Source: Clavibacter phaseoli
GTDB lineage: Bacteria; Actinomycetota; Actinomycetes; Actinomycetales; Microbacteriaceae
Direction of reading: 5' to 3'
Assembly: GCF_021922925.1 (NCBI RefSeq)
Contig: NZ_CP040786.1
Location: 2,480,001-2,544,000 of the forward strand
Length of the DNA: 64,000 nucleotides
In this document: in pieces, positions 47,696 through 56,173 of the stretch
Layout: each line of letters begins with the position of its first letter
Position numbering within the stretch: the stretch's first letter is position 1
Notes under the pieces: model-generated
The model's database searches: none
What the model was told of the DNA's origin: nothing
Seen by the model: only the letters and a program-made list of their open reading frames with translations
Position numbers and translations under genes: made by a program

Positions 47696-47780
47696 GGGTT
47701 GTCCTCTCGGGATGCTGCACGGCAGGCCTCCGGAGAGCCCGCGCTCGTCGCGCGGCCGCCTCCTCGGTGAGGACTGCAAA

Positions 47781-47796
47781 CCGAAACCGGTTTCGG
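47781..47796. promoter_or_regulatory. LacI-type operator controlling the arabinose transport operon
   Basis: CCGAAACCGGTTTCGG is a perfect 16-bp palindrome with central CG in the divergent region. A looser outer pair CAAACCG (47777-47783) and CGGTTTG (47816-47822) suggests a second, partial site. Confidence 0.8.
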
Positions 47797-47856
47797 GTAG
47801 GAAGCTATGTCCGTCCGGTTTGCTTGTCAACACCGGGATGAACTAATTTCGTCAGC

Positions 47857-48882
47857 GTGACCATCGACGGGCCGAAGCACGGAGCCGGTCCGGTGACCCT
47901 CGCGGACGTCGCCCGCGCGGCGGGGGTCAGCGTCGCCACCGCCTCGAAGGCGCTGAACGGCCGGGCGCAGGTGCGTGACACGACGCGTCGCCGGGTCGAG
48001 GAGGCGGCTGCCGCGCTGTCCTTCACGCCGAACTTCTTCGCGCAGGCGCTCAACTCCTCGCGCACAGGGACCATCGGGATGGTCACGAGCGACCTCGACA
48101 ACCGCTTCGTGCTGCCGATCCTGCTGGGCGCCGAGGACGCGTTCGGCAAGGGATCGCTCTCGGTGCTCCTCGCCGACGCCCGGGACGACGCGCTCCGCGA
48201 GCAGATGCACCTGCAGTCGCTGCTCACCCGCCGGGTCGACGGCCTCCTCGTCGTGGGACGCACGACCAACCCCCGGCCGCCGGCGCCCGTCATGTCCGGG
48301 GTGCCCGTCGTCTACGTGTACGCGCCGTCCACCGGCGAGGGCGACGTCTCGTTCACGCCCGACAACGTGATGGCCGGGCGCCTTGCGGCCGAGCACCTCA
48401 TCGCCCAGGGACGCACCCGCATCGCGCTGGTCAACGGGGAGTCGTCGTACTCGGCGGCGCGCGACCGGGCCGAGGGCGTGATGGCGGCGCTCGCCGACCA
48501 CGGGCTCGAGCCGGTCGGCGGATCCGCGCTCTACGGGCAGTGGGGCGAGGCATGGGGCAGGGACTGCGCGCGCCTGCTGGTGCGGGGCGGGGATCCCGTG
48601 GACGGCATCATCGGCGGCAGCGACCACATCGCCCGCGGCGTGCTCGACACCCTCCGCGACGAGGGCCGCGACGTACCGGGCGACGTGGCCGTCATCGGGT
48701 TCGACGACTGGGACCTGCTGGTGCGCGAGGCCCGCCCGCCGCTGTCGAGCGTGGCCATGGAGCTCGAGCACCTCGGTCGCGTGGCGGCGCAGCGGCTGGT
48801 CGACATGATCGACGGCGAGCGCACCGCCGGCATCTCCCGCGAGCCGGTGCGAGTCGTGGCGCGGGCGTCGACGGGCGCCTGA
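47857..48882 (+). CDS. LacI-family transcriptional regulator
   Basis: This 341-residue repressor has an N-terminal LacI HTH (TLADVARAAGVSVATASKAL, about 14-33), a hinge helix region (AAAALSFTPNFFAQAL) and a periplasmic-binding-like effector domain with DGLLVVGRTTN and VIGFDDWDLLVREA. It faces the transport/arabinofuranosidase genes, with a perfect palindrome between, so it most likely represses them until arabinose or an oligosaccharide binds. A second GTG 36 bp downstream has a better ribosome site and directly precedes the HTH, so the true start may be there. Confidence 0.92.
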   Translation: MTIDGPKHGAGPVTLADVARAAGVSVATASKALNGRAQVRDTTRRRVEEAAAALSFTPNFFAQALNSSRTGTIGMVTSDLDNRFVLPILLGAEDAFGKGSLSVLLADARDDALREQMHLQSLLTRRVDGLLVVGRTTNPRPPAPVMSGVPVVYVYAPSTGEGDVSFTPDNVMAGRLAAEHLIAQGRTRIALVNGESSYSAARDRAEGVMAALADHGLEPVGGSALYGQWGEAWGRDCARLLVRGGDPVDGIIGGSDHIARGVLDTLRDEGRDVPGDVAVIGFDDWDLLVREARPPLSSVAMELEHLGRVAAQRLVDMIDGERTAGISREPVRVVARASTGA

Positions 48883-49409
48883 TGGCGTCCTCCACGCAGG
48901 CGCTCTTCCTCGGCGGGCGCTCGGGCGTCGGCAAGAGCACGGTCGCGGCGGAGGTGTCGCGGATCCTCGCGACGGCCGACGTCGCCCACGCGCTCATCGA
49001 GGGCGACGCGCTCGACCAGGCGCACCCCGAGCCCTGGCGGCACGGCATCCCGCTGGCGGAGCGGAACCTGGCGGCGTTGTGGCGCAACTACCGCGAGGCG
49101 GGCTGGACGCGCGTGATCTTCACGAACACCGTCAGCGTGCTCGAGCTGCCGGCCCTCACGTCGGCGCTCGGCGGCGAGGTGGACGCGGTCGGCGTGCTGC
49201 TCACCGCCGACGACGCCACGGCGGCAGCGCGGCTGGCTGGGCGCGAGATCGGATCGGGACTGGCGGAGGCGATCGAGCGGAGCGCGACGGCGGCGCCGCA
49301 GCTCGAAGCAGGTGCGGACAGCTCCGTGCACCGCGTGGCGACCGACGGCCGGGCGGTCGCGGAGATCGCGGCGGAGGTGGCGGGACTCAGCGGATGGATC
49401 CCCGGCTGA
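48882..49409 (+). CDS. P-loop kinase-like ATPase (AAA_33/adenylylsulfate-kinase-like)
   Basis: This 175-residue protein has a Walker A motif GGRSGVGKST (10-19), a small single-domain P-loop fold and an acidic segment ALIEGDALDQAHP where metal-binding acids could sit. It resembles small nucleoside or antibiotic phosphotransferase-like P-loop kinases, without a clear substrate. The ATG overlaps the LacI stop by one base (TGATG), implying coupled expression with the regulator. A role in arabinose metabolism is possible but unproven. Confidence 0.75.
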   Translation: MASSTQALFLGGRSGVGKSTVAAEVSRILATADVAHALIEGDALDQAHPEPWRHGIPLAERNLAALWRNYREAGWTRVIFTNTVSVLELPALTSALGGEVDAVGVLLTADDATAAARLAGREIGSGLAEAIERSATAAPQLEAGADSSVHRVATDGRAVAEIAAEVAGLSGWIPG

Positions 49410-49433
49410 CGACGCGCGCCCTCGACCGACCTC

Positions 49434-50675
49434 TCACCCGATGCGCGGCCAGTCGCTCGTCAAGTGCGCCTCGATGGCGCGGTGCCGGAAGCCGTAGGAC
49501 GTGCCCCGGTCGATGATCCCGCGCACGGTGTCCAGGCGCTGCGCCGTGGTGCCGACCTCCGCGGCCCTCGACCGGCCCATCTCCTTCGCGATGCGGGTGA
49601 GCGTGCGCTCGTCCGACGGCAGCGCCGCCATCGCCTCGACGAAGGCGCGCTCCCGCGGGGGCAGCCGCTCGAGGATCCGCTCCACGTGCGCGGCCGCCTC
49701 GCGCTCCGCGCCCCGCCAGCCCGCGTGGACCTCGTCGCGCGTGATCGTCGCCCCCGATCCTGCGTACCAGGCGCGCTCCCCCGCCAGCTGGAAGAGGAAC
49801 GGCTCCCCGCGGCACAGGTCGACGATCGCGGCGGCGGCGTCCTGGTCCATGCGGACACGACGGGTGCGGCCCGAGCCGTCCGCCACCTCCCAGCCCGGCA
49901 CGACGAAGTCCTGCAGCGCGGCGCGGATGTCCTCGTCGTCGATCGCGGTCAGGACGGTGGTGCGGAAGCGCCGCGCGAAGGTCGCCCCCTTGTGCGCGCC
50001 CGCCCGATCCTCGAAGTCCGGCAGACCCGTGAGGTACACCGCGATGGGCAGGGACCGGCGCACGTGGGCACCCCCGGGGATCGCGACCTCCTCCTCGTGC
50101 GTGATGGCGTCGCCGAGGGCGATCAGCAGCTGCGAGAGCGTCCGCTCGTCCGTGATGTTCTGCACCTCGTCGACGTGGACGAGGGCGACCCGGTCGTGCC
50201 GCATCGCCGCGCGGCCGACCTCGACGAGCAGCGCCGTCAGCGCGGTGTACGGCTCGGGGCCGCTCTGCTCGGATCCCTCGCGCATGGTGAGCGACAGCCC
50301 GGCCGCCGCGACCGTCTCCACCCGGCCGATGGCCTCCCTGATGCGCTTCTCGCGCAGGGAGGGCAGGCCCGCGGCGCGCGCGAGCTCCAGCACGGCGGCC
50401 GCGACGGGCTTCAGCGGATCGGCACCGAGGGGGATCCGGAGCTGCGGCGTGACCCAGTCCCCCTCCCGGGCGGCCGCCTGCGCGATGCGCCGCACGAGAG
50501 AGGACTTGCCGAGCCCGGGCTCGCCGAGCACGGTGCGCCCGCGCTCGGGGAGGCCCCGGAGGAGACGGGGGCGGACCACGTCGCGCCAGTCGCTCAGCTG
50601 CTCGGTGCGGCCCGCCCAGATCTCCGGGACGGTGTCCGAGCCGGGGCTGAAGGGGTTGTCGATCGCGTCGCGCAT
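49434..50675 (-). CDS. Orphan AAA-type ATPase with C-terminal winged-helix-like region
   Basis: This 413-residue ATP-binding protein has Walker A GEPGLGKSS (51-59), Walker B VALVHVDEVQN (about 163-173) and an arginine-rich sensor segment KGATFARRFRTTVL. The C-terminal part (ERLPPRERAFVEAMAALPSD then TRIAKEMGRSRAAEVGTTAQ) looks like a winged helix, as in Orc1/Cdc6-like and AAA_16 ATPases. Function is unknown. Two operator palindromes sit just before the ATG, the nearer ending 1 bp from it, so initiation is tightly controlled. It adjoins a DUF4062 gene on the same strand in a compositionally atypical region. Confidence 0.8.
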   Translation of the reverse strand: MRDAIDNPFSPGSDTVPEIWAGRTEQLSDWRDVVRPRLLRGLPERGRTVLGEPGLGKSSLVRRIAQAAAREGDWVTPQLRIPLGADPLKPVAAAVLELARAAGLPSLREKRIREAIGRVETVAAAGLSLTMREGSEQSGPEPYTALTALLVEVGRAAMRHDRVALVHVDEVQNITDERTLSQLLIALGDAITHEEEVAIPGGAHVRRSLPIAVYLTGLPDFEDRAGAHKGATFARRFRTTVLTAIDDEDIRAALQDFVVPGWEVADGSGRTRRVRMDQDAAAAIVDLCRGEPFLFQLAGERAWYAGSGATITRDEVHAGWRGAEREAAAHVERILERLPPRERAFVEAMAALPSDERTLTRIAKEMGRSRAAEVGTTAQRLDTVRGIIDRGTSYGFRHRAIEAHLTSDWPRIG

Positions 50676-50676
50676 G

Positions 50677-50718
50677 TTGGTAACGTTACCAAGTCCGGTC
50701 GGGTTTGGTAATGTTACC
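50677..50718. promoter_or_regulatory. Tandem GGTAAYGTTACC operators before the AAA ATPase gene
   Basis: TTGGTAACGTTACCAA (50677-50692) is a perfect 16-bp palindrome and TTGGTAATGTTACC (50705-50718) is a one-mismatch copy, 28 bp centre to centre. The first ends 1 bp from the start codon. The central CG and symmetry are LacI-like, but no cognate regulator was identified. Confidence 0.75.
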
Positions 50719-50995
50719 GGACCCCTACGCGTGCGGCCCTGCGTCATGGAAACCTGACCCGGGTCGTGATCCCACCGGGTTCGATCACTCACTCTTCGCA
50801 GACGTGCGCGTCAGGGTCGTACTTCTGAGCCGACTCCGCGCCTTCGGCGATTCGTGAAATGCCGAAAATGGACCTTATGTCCGGTTACGGCTCTGGCGCC
50901 GCTTGGAGGCCACTCCAGAAAGCGTCCCGCCCGCCCTCTTGGGATCGACCGAAGGAGGCATGCGCTCGCCAAGAAGACAGTGCCGCTACACGCGC
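50719..50995. other. Intergenic stretch between the AAA operators and the DUF4062 gene
   Basis: No gene is seen here. Base composition is less GC-rich than the flanks. The only local structure is a small GGAC-N5-GTCC inverted repeat, followed on the minus strand by ATTTTC, which might terminate the DUF4062 transcript. Confidence 0.4.
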
Positions 50996-52153
50996 CTAGA
51001 GGTCCGTCACCAATCCCTCGACGGTGAGGGGCTCAGAGTCAACTGCGCTCCCGTAATAGCCCTTCGGCCTCCAAGTGAGCCATAGTTGGCGACCGCCGCC
51101 GTGTCGCGGTCCGAGCCGGAATTGATCCACCCCGACGGCGATGCCCGAGCGCAACAGGTACTCGGTGATCAGCAAGCGGCTGAGGGGTCGGACGATCGTG
51201 TCGTCGAGGTCAAGATCGCGTATGGGCGCCAGCGGGTCGTGGGCAGAGACACCGAACTGGAGATCACCGAGCTCAGAGGTGCCGAACAGGCCGTCTGCCA
51301 ACGCGCGCTTCGATATCTCCTCCCACGAGAGACCGCCCATGGAGTACTGCATCGCCCCGCCGCTCTGTCCACGGCCGCGATCATGCAGCGTGAAGCGTTC
51401 GGCGTGGAGCGTGGTCGTGGTCGATGTGCTCGAAAGCGTGCCGAACTCCATCGGACGAGCATCACTAGGAGATGCCCACTCGATGTCACCTTGCCGCCCG
51501 TCCCTCAGCCTCACCAGCTCGGCATGGACGACGGCACTGCGCACGTCGGCCGAGACCGTCACCGTCTCGCCGTTGTTGAGCACCTCACGAGCGCGGAGGA
51601 TGACGCGCCCCACCCGCACCCATGGCGAGATCTCCTCCGCCGCGAGATCCATCAGGCGGCGCTTCACGCGCATCTTGAGGTCCTCGATGGACGACCACGA
51701 ACTCGTCGTGTAGAGGTTGCGCGTTCCGGCGATCAGATCACGTTGCGACCCGTCCATGTCCGACCCGCCCTCGCCGTTCACGAACACGCATAGCCGCAGC
51801 CCCTCCTTCTCGGCCTCGCGAAACTCGGCATGGGTCGCGGAGTACCCGTCCGGCATCCGCACCCCGTACCGGTTCCCGAACAGACCCACGTAGATCGTCG
51901 AGCGCCGCACGCCGGCAAGGTATGCCCGATCAGCCGAGACGTCCTGGCCACCCAGGTCCTCGAACATCACCGGTACCGCACCGCATTCCTCGATCGCCTC
52001 ACGGACCGCCTGGCGCTCGTCGGGCATGTCGGTGATCAGGCTTGATACGAAGACCTGCTGATCTCGCCCCCACTCCACGACTGCTTCGGCACTCAACGTG
52101 ACGGCCGCGGATCGTTGATCGATGAGAAGCGATGGTGGTGGTGGTGGTGACAT
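50996..52153 (-). CDS. DUF4062 domain protein
   Basis: This 385-residue protein has an N-terminal DUF4062 domain (about 33-125): VFVSSLITDMPDERQAVREA, PVMFEDLGGQDVSADRAYLA and STIYVGLFGNRYG. DUF4062 is a Rossmann/TIR-like fold found at the N-terminus of many STAND/NLR-type and nucleotide-sensing proteins, including some defence proteins. The C-terminal half (about 180-385) is not recognised and has no ATPase motifs. The first codons are a run of prolines encoded by a GGT repeat, and no ribosome site precedes the ATG, so the true start may be a GTG near residue 26. Base composition and scarcity of the genome's common GGATCC motif suggest acquisition. Confidence 0.75.
   Translation of the reverse strand: MSPPPPPSLLIDQRSAAVTLSAEAVVEWGRDQQVFVSSLITDMPDERQAVREAIEECGAVPVMFEDLGGQDVSADRAYLAGVRRSTIYVGLFGNRYGVRMPDGYSATHAEFREAEKEGLRLCVFVNGEGGSDMDGSQRDLIAGTRNLYTTSSWSSIEDLKMRVKRRLMDLAAEEISPWVRVGRVILRAREVLNNGETVTVSADVRSAVVHAELVRLRDGRQGDIEWASPSDARPMEFGTLSSTSTTTTLHAERFTLHDRGRGQSGGAMQYSMGGLSWEEISKRALADGLFGTSELGDLQFGVSAHDPLAPIRDLDLDDTIVRPLSRLLITEYLLRSGIAVGVDQFRLGPRHGGGRQLWLTWRPKGYYGSAVDSEPLTVEGLVTDL
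52133..52149. repeat. GGT trinucleotide microsatellite at the DUF4062 N-terminus
   Basis: About five tandem GGT units encode a proline run right after the start codon on the minus strand. Copy-number change would alter length but not the frame. Confidence 0.8.
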
Positions 52154-52575
52154 GATCTGAGCTCACCACGTGACTACCCGAAGTGTCGCCTGCGAGACCG
52201 CTGGCATCCGCTGGCGCCGACGATCCGATCCCGGACCGCCGTGCGCGCGCTGGCCCGATGGACGACGCGCCTCCTGAGCAGGTGAGCCGGAAGGGTCGCG
52301 CGCCCGGGTACGTCACCAGGGCGTCCCCATGCCTCGTCTCAACAGATGATCCCTCCCCGGACGGGTCGGTACGCGTGAGGGCTGCTCCATTGCGAGTGCC
52401 GTGGGCTCGCAGAGTCGTCCGGCGTCGAACGAGCGCCGACTACCGATGGTGTGGACAGCCCACTCGTGTCCTTTGCGCTTGGTCCTACCGTGTGCGGCGC
52501 CGGCTCCGGCGCTCTCGGTGAGGACCGCGCGACTCGCCTCAGAGCATTCAGCGCACAGAACAGAACGGGACGACC
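52154..52575. other. 422-bp intergenic stretch
   Basis: It should hold promoters for the leftward DUF4062 gene and the rightward small secreted protein. No convincing gene, tRNA, or hairpin terminator was seen. Its base composition is less extreme than the surrounding genome. Confidence 0.4.
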
Positions 52576-52803
52576 ATGACGAACCGCACCTCCCTCGTCA
52601 TGACGACGCGAGCTCTCCTCCTCCTCGGCGCGATGAGCGCCGCCATGATCCTCACCCCCATGTCCGCTCAGGCCTCGACGCCGGGGCCGGAGAACACCAG
52701 CCTTCGCTACCACCAGCGCCAAGTCCGTGCCGACCCGTGCTACTCGGGGATCCCGCACACCATTAACCTGCCGCCGCAGGTCCACTGCGGATCCGACGAC
52801 TAG
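52576..52803 (+). CDS. Small secreted protein with two cysteines
   Basis: This 75-residue product has a classical Sec signal: TTRALLLLGAMSAAMILTPM then cleavage near SAQA-STP. The predicted mature peptide is only about 41-42 residues and contains two Cys (in ADPCYSGIP and QVHCGSDD), which could form one disulfide. No family is recognised. GGGACG precedes the ATG and a hairpin follows the stop, so it looks like a stand-alone expressed gene. A secreted peptide, bacteriocin-like or effector-like role is possible, but nothing in the sequence proves it. Confidence 0.65.
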   Translation: MTNRTSLVMTTRALLLLGAMSAAMILTPMSAQASTPGPENTSLRYHQRQVRADPCYSGIPHTINLPPQVHCGSDD

Positions 52804-52813
52804 GCACCCTCAT

Positions 52814-52845
52814 GGCGCCGTCTTCACCTACATGGAGGCGGCGCC
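52814..52845 (+). terminator. Terminator of the small secreted protein gene
   Basis: A perfect GGCGCCG/CGGCGCC stem, extendable by a few pairs, lies 11 bp after the stop. Confidence 0.65.
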
Positions 52846-53041
52846 GTAGCACAGCGGCGATGGATGCGCCGTTCGCGGAGACCAGCGGGTCGGACCCGCG
52901 TCACGTCCCGCGCGGCGGATCCCGCGACGCAGCCGGTCCGACTGAGGTGCGCGTCAGGGGCTCATCCGACCGTCCCGTGGGCTCGTGCCACCTATCGCGC
53001 GATCATCGCTGCGCCGGCGACTCGGAGCGGGCGCTTCCGCC

Positions 53042-54091
53042 CTACCTCGCCAGGCGGGGGAACAGCGCCTCGGCGGCGGAGCGGTCCACCTCGCCCAGCC
53101 GCTCCGCCCCAGGGCCGTCATAGGCGTCCAGCTCGTGGTCGAAGCGCGCGCTCCATTCCGGGTCGGCGTACGGGAAGTCGCTTCCGTAGAGGATGTGACC
53201 CGGCTCCGCGAACGCGAGGAGCGACGGCAGGGACGTGGGCGACGCGGACAACGCGGTATCGAAGTAGAACTTGCGCAGTCCCGCCTGGATGCTCTCCGGG
53301 GTGGTGCCGGGGTTGAACATGGCGGCGGCGCTGAAGCGGCTGGCGGCGTAGGGCAGGAACCCGCCCGCGTGCGAGAGGATCACGCGCAGGTCCGGGTGCC
53401 GGTCGAACACGCCGTGGGCGACGAGGTCCACGGCGGTGCGCGTGGTGTCGAACGGGAAGTCCAGCAGCGCCGTCGGCATCCCCGGCAGCTGGGCGAGCGG
53501 GGGCGACGTGGGGTGCACGAAGACCACGGCCGAGCGTGCAGCGAGCTCCGCCCACAGCGGCTCGTAGGCGGGATCGCCGAGGTAGCGCCCGTTCGCGTTC
53601 GACAGCAGGAGCACACCGTCGGCGTGGAGCTCGTCGAGTGCCCGAACGGCCTCGGCGACCGCGCCGTCGAAGTCCGGCAGCGGCAGCACGGCGAAGTGCC
53701 CGAAGCGGTCCGGCCGTGACCGGACCAGCTCGGCCTGGTAGTCGTTCAGCTCGCGCGCGAGGGCGCGGGCCGCGGCATCGTCACCGATGTGGACGCCGGG
53801 TGCGCTGATGGACAGGATCCCGGTCTCGATGCCGGCCTCGTCCATCATCGCGATGGCCGCTTCGGGGTCCCATTCCGGCATCTGCCAGCCGCCTATCGTG
53901 CGCGGACCCTGTCGCGGTCCGGTGTCGCCGTTCGGCGCCCACGGATTCCACTGCGCGGATCCGCCTGACACGGCAGGGATCTCCCCCACTGACCCGGCCC
54001 CGCTCCCCATCGCCCGTTCTCCTGCCGCCTTCAGCGCCTCGAAGTAGATGGGCGGGAGCAGGTGCTGGTGGACATCGATCTTCCCTGGCAT
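53042..54091 (-). CDS. Amidohydrolase-2 (ACMSD-like) family hydrolase
   Basis: This 349-residue protein has the N-terminal metal motif DVHQHLLPP (His8, His10), VFVHPTSPP (His), VILSHAGGFLPYAASRF (His) and LYGSDFPYADPEW (Asp). This is the amidohydrolase-2 set found in ACMSD, gamma-resorcylate decarboxylase and related enzymes of aromatic or keto-acid metabolism. The exact reaction is not determinable. The GGATCC density here is native-like, unlike both flanks. An EIPAVSGGSAQWNPWAPNG insert near residue 38 is unusual. Confidence 0.85.
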   Translation of the reverse strand: MPGKIDVHQHLLPPIYFEALKAAGERAMGSGAGSVGEIPAVSGGSAQWNPWAPNGDTGPRQGPRTIGGWQMPEWDPEAAIAMMDEAGIETGILSISAPGVHIGDDAAARALARELNDYQAELVRSRPDRFGHFAVLPLPDFDGAVAEAVRALDELHADGVLLLSNANGRYLGDPAYEPLWAELAARSAVVFVHPTSPPLAQLPGMPTALLDFPFDTTRTAVDLVAHGVFDRHPDLRVILSHAGGFLPYAASRFSAAAMFNPGTTPESIQAGLRKFYFDTALSASPTSLPSLLAFAEPGHILYGSDFPYADPEWSARFDHELDAYDGPGAERLGEVDRSAAEALFPRLAR

Positions 54092-54199
54092 GTCGACAAC
54101 CTCTCTGTTCTGTGTTCGTCAACGTCACGTGCATGTGAAGCGGGTCATCGTCGTGATGGCCCCCGGTCCGGCGGATCCGTGCTGCCGATCGCATCGCGG

Positions 54200-55402
54200 T
54201 CAGGCTGAGGGAGTGAGTGGAAGGAATTCCGAGCCGGTGCTGACGGCGGCGTGCTGGACGTGGGCGGGCGATGGCGCGGCCGCCGCGTGGGTCCCCGCCT
54301 GGCGACGCCGTGCCTCCATCGCGCGGTCCGCGGCTTCCCGACGGTTGCGGATGAGCATGGCCGCCAGGGTCAGCAGGATGCCCGCGACCGCCCAGATCCC
54401 CAGCCGGATGATCGGAGCGGTCACGGCCGCGCCGTCGAAGTACTGCACCGACCGCAGGAGATCGAGTGCGTCGCCTTGGGGGAAGACGTAGTAGAGGGCC
54501 TGGAAGAAGTCGTTGAGGACGTGGATGCCGAGCGGCCCACCGGAGGACGTGTTCCCCAGGATCACCAGGGCGAGCGTCATGGCCAGCGCGGCGATGGTGC
54601 CGCCGAGGGCGGCGACTCCCGTCACCGCTCCTCCGATGGCGACTCCCGTCAGCCAGAGGACCCCGAACACGGCCCACGGGCCGACGGTCACGGCATCCAG
54701 CGCAGAATCGATCCAGAGGGTGATCAAGGCGGCGAGCAGGCCGGCGTAGACGACGAGGACGACGCTGCGCTCGACGAACTTCGCCGCCGTGTCGACCGTG
54801 CCGAGGATGCGCCCGAACACCGTCGCGCCGAGAGCCGCGCCCAACCCCGCGAAGAGGATGGCGTAGAACTCGATCGATCCGACCGGGTCGTTCTCCGGCA
54901 GAGGGGCGAGATCGGTGGTCTGGTTCGTGGTCTGCGTCTTCGCCGCGATCGAGGCGGCGATGCCGGAGACCGCCTGGGCGACACCGCGGCCGCCGCCGCT
55001 GGCGATGTAGGTGGCGACCTGGCCGCCGGTACCCGGTGCGGGCAGGACGACAGCGCCGTCCACGTCACGGTCGAGCACGGCGGCCTGGGCCTCCTCTGCT
55101 GAGGACACCACGGTGAGCTCCAGCGACCCCTGCTGCTCGAGCGCGACGATCGTGTCGGCATCGCCGGTGACCGCGAGGTGGATGTTGTTGGGAGTCGGGT
55201 CGCCGAACGCGGTCGAGTAGCTGACCAGCATCGCCATGGCGAGGAGCAGGATCGCGACCCCGCCGAGGATCAGGTTCCGGTAGCGATGGATGGAGCCCGG
55301 CCCTTCCGACGTCAGCGCGCCCCCCGCGACCGCCGCCTCGAAGTCGGGGTGCTGCGGGGAGTCTCCGCGGTGAGGTGCCGTCTCGGTCACGTGGGTCATC
55401 AT
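54200..55402 (-). CDS. YhgE/Pip-like (ABC-2 type) membrane protein
   Basis: This 400-residue protein has one N-terminal transmembrane helix (about 44-62), an extracytoplasmic domain (about 65-175) and five more helices (about 177-350). That is the DUF3533/YhgE-Pip/ABC-2 permease topology linked to export, ESX-associated or phage-infection proteins. Two consecutive Met codons start the protein; AAAGGA lies upstream of the first. The cytoplasmic tail is Ala/His-rich. A TetR regulator is divergent, and an inverted repeat lies between them, so it is probably an inducible export module. Confidence 0.8.
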   Translation of the reverse strand: MMTHVTETAPHRGDSPQHPDFEAAVAGGALTSEGPGSIHRYRNLILGGVAILLLAMAMLVSYSTAFGDPTPNNIHLAVTGDADTIVALEQQGSLELTVVSSAEEAQAAVLDRDVDGAVVLPAPGTGGQVATYIASGGGRGVAQAVSGIAASIAAKTQTTNQTTDLAPLPENDPVGSIEFYAILFAGLGAALGATVFGRILGTVDTAAKFVERSVVLVVYAGLLAALITLWIDSALDAVTVGPWAVFGVLWLTGVAIGGAVTGVAALGGTIAALAMTLALVILGNTSSGGPLGIHVLNDFFQALYYVFPQGDALDLLRSVQYFDGAAVTAPIIRLGIWAVAGILLTLAAMLIRNRREAADRAMEARRRQAGTHAAAAPSPAHVQHAAVSTGSEFLPLTPSA

Positions 55403-55414
55403 GTCCTTTACAAT

Positions 55415-55438
55415 TGTCCAGTAGATGCCGACTGTACA
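55415..55438. promoter_or_regulatory. TetR-type operator between the membrane protein and its regulator
   Basis: TGTCCAGT-N8-ACTGTACA is an inverted repeat matching 7 of 8 pairs, next to ACAATTGT (55410-55417) and TGTACA palindromes. It lies in the divergent promoter, one of the most AT-rich patches nearby. Confidence 0.6.
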
Positions 55439-55468
55439 TAAGTGCTCGGGCTCTGGCAAGATGGGTGG

Positions 55469-56086
55469 ATGACGCAAGGGACGAGCGCACCGGCGGCCGG
55501 GCCGTCCCGTGTGGACCCGCGGGTCACCCGCACCCGCTCCGCCCTGATCCAGGCGCTTACGGCCCTGGTGTCCGAGGCGCCGAAGGGCGAGGCGATCTCG
55601 ATGAGCGCGGTGGCGCAGCGGGCGGGCTTCAGCCGGCAGGCGCTGCACAACCACTACGACAACGTCGGCGACCTCGCGACGGATGCCTGGATCAGCCGGC
55701 TCCTCGAGGACTGCCTGTCTCCCGCCGACGGCGCGGCGAACCTCGCGCAGGCGCTCACCGACGCGGTCCGGGAGCGTGGGATCGAACCGCTGCTGGCCGC
55801 CGGGCGAGCGGATCGCGAGTTCTTCGACAAGCTCCGGGCCATACCGCGAGGGGAGCGGGTCGCCGAGGTCATCGCGGCGGTGGTGACCACCTGGTTGATG
55901 GAGTCGGATCGCGATGACGCTCGGCCGGGGATCGCGCTCAGCGATGACGCCCGGACCTTCACGATCGGAGGGATGGTGGCGCTCGTCTCGACGTGGCAGA
56001 TGGCCGATGCGCCACCGAGCACGGCCCAGCAGGTCGCGGCGCTCCGCGCGTTCGCCGCGGCCGCCGCGGCGGCCACCGCCGGCTGA
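55469..56086 (+). CDS. TetR-family transcriptional regulator
   Basis: This 205-residue protein has the HTH GEAISMSAVAQRAGFSRQAL then HNHYDNVGDLATDAWISRL (about 40-78). Its C-terminal domain ends in a run of alanines. The frame extends a few codons upstream, but this ATG follows a GGGTGG box. It is divergent from the Pip/YhgE-like membrane gene and presumably represses it; the ligand is unknown. Confidence 0.88.
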   Translation: MTQGTSAPAAGPSRVDPRVTRTRSALIQALTALVSEAPKGEAISMSAVAQRAGFSRQALHNHYDNVGDLATDAWISRLLEDCLSPADGAANLAQALTDAVRERGIEPLLAAGRADREFFDKLRAIPRGERVAEVIAAVVTTWLMESDRDDARPGIALSDDARTFTIGGMVALVSTWQMADAPPSTAQQVAALRAFAAAAAAATAG

Positions 56087-56138
56087 ACGGCGGAGTTCCT
56101 GCAGCCGCGGGCCGGACAGCCGCGGGCGGTGCCGCCGC

Positions 56139-56166
56139 CCCGCCCGGGCCACGGAGCCCGGGCGGG
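56139..56166. terminator. Bidirectional terminator
   Basis: A perfect 11-bp stem CCCGCCCGGGC with a CACGGA loop lies between convergent tetR-type and SDR-like genes. Confidence 0.85.
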
Positions 56167-56173
56167 ATGTGCG

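Noticed and set aside
52133..52149. Phase-variable switch from the GGT repeat
   Set aside because: The unit is three bases, so copy changes keep the frame and would only alter the proline count.
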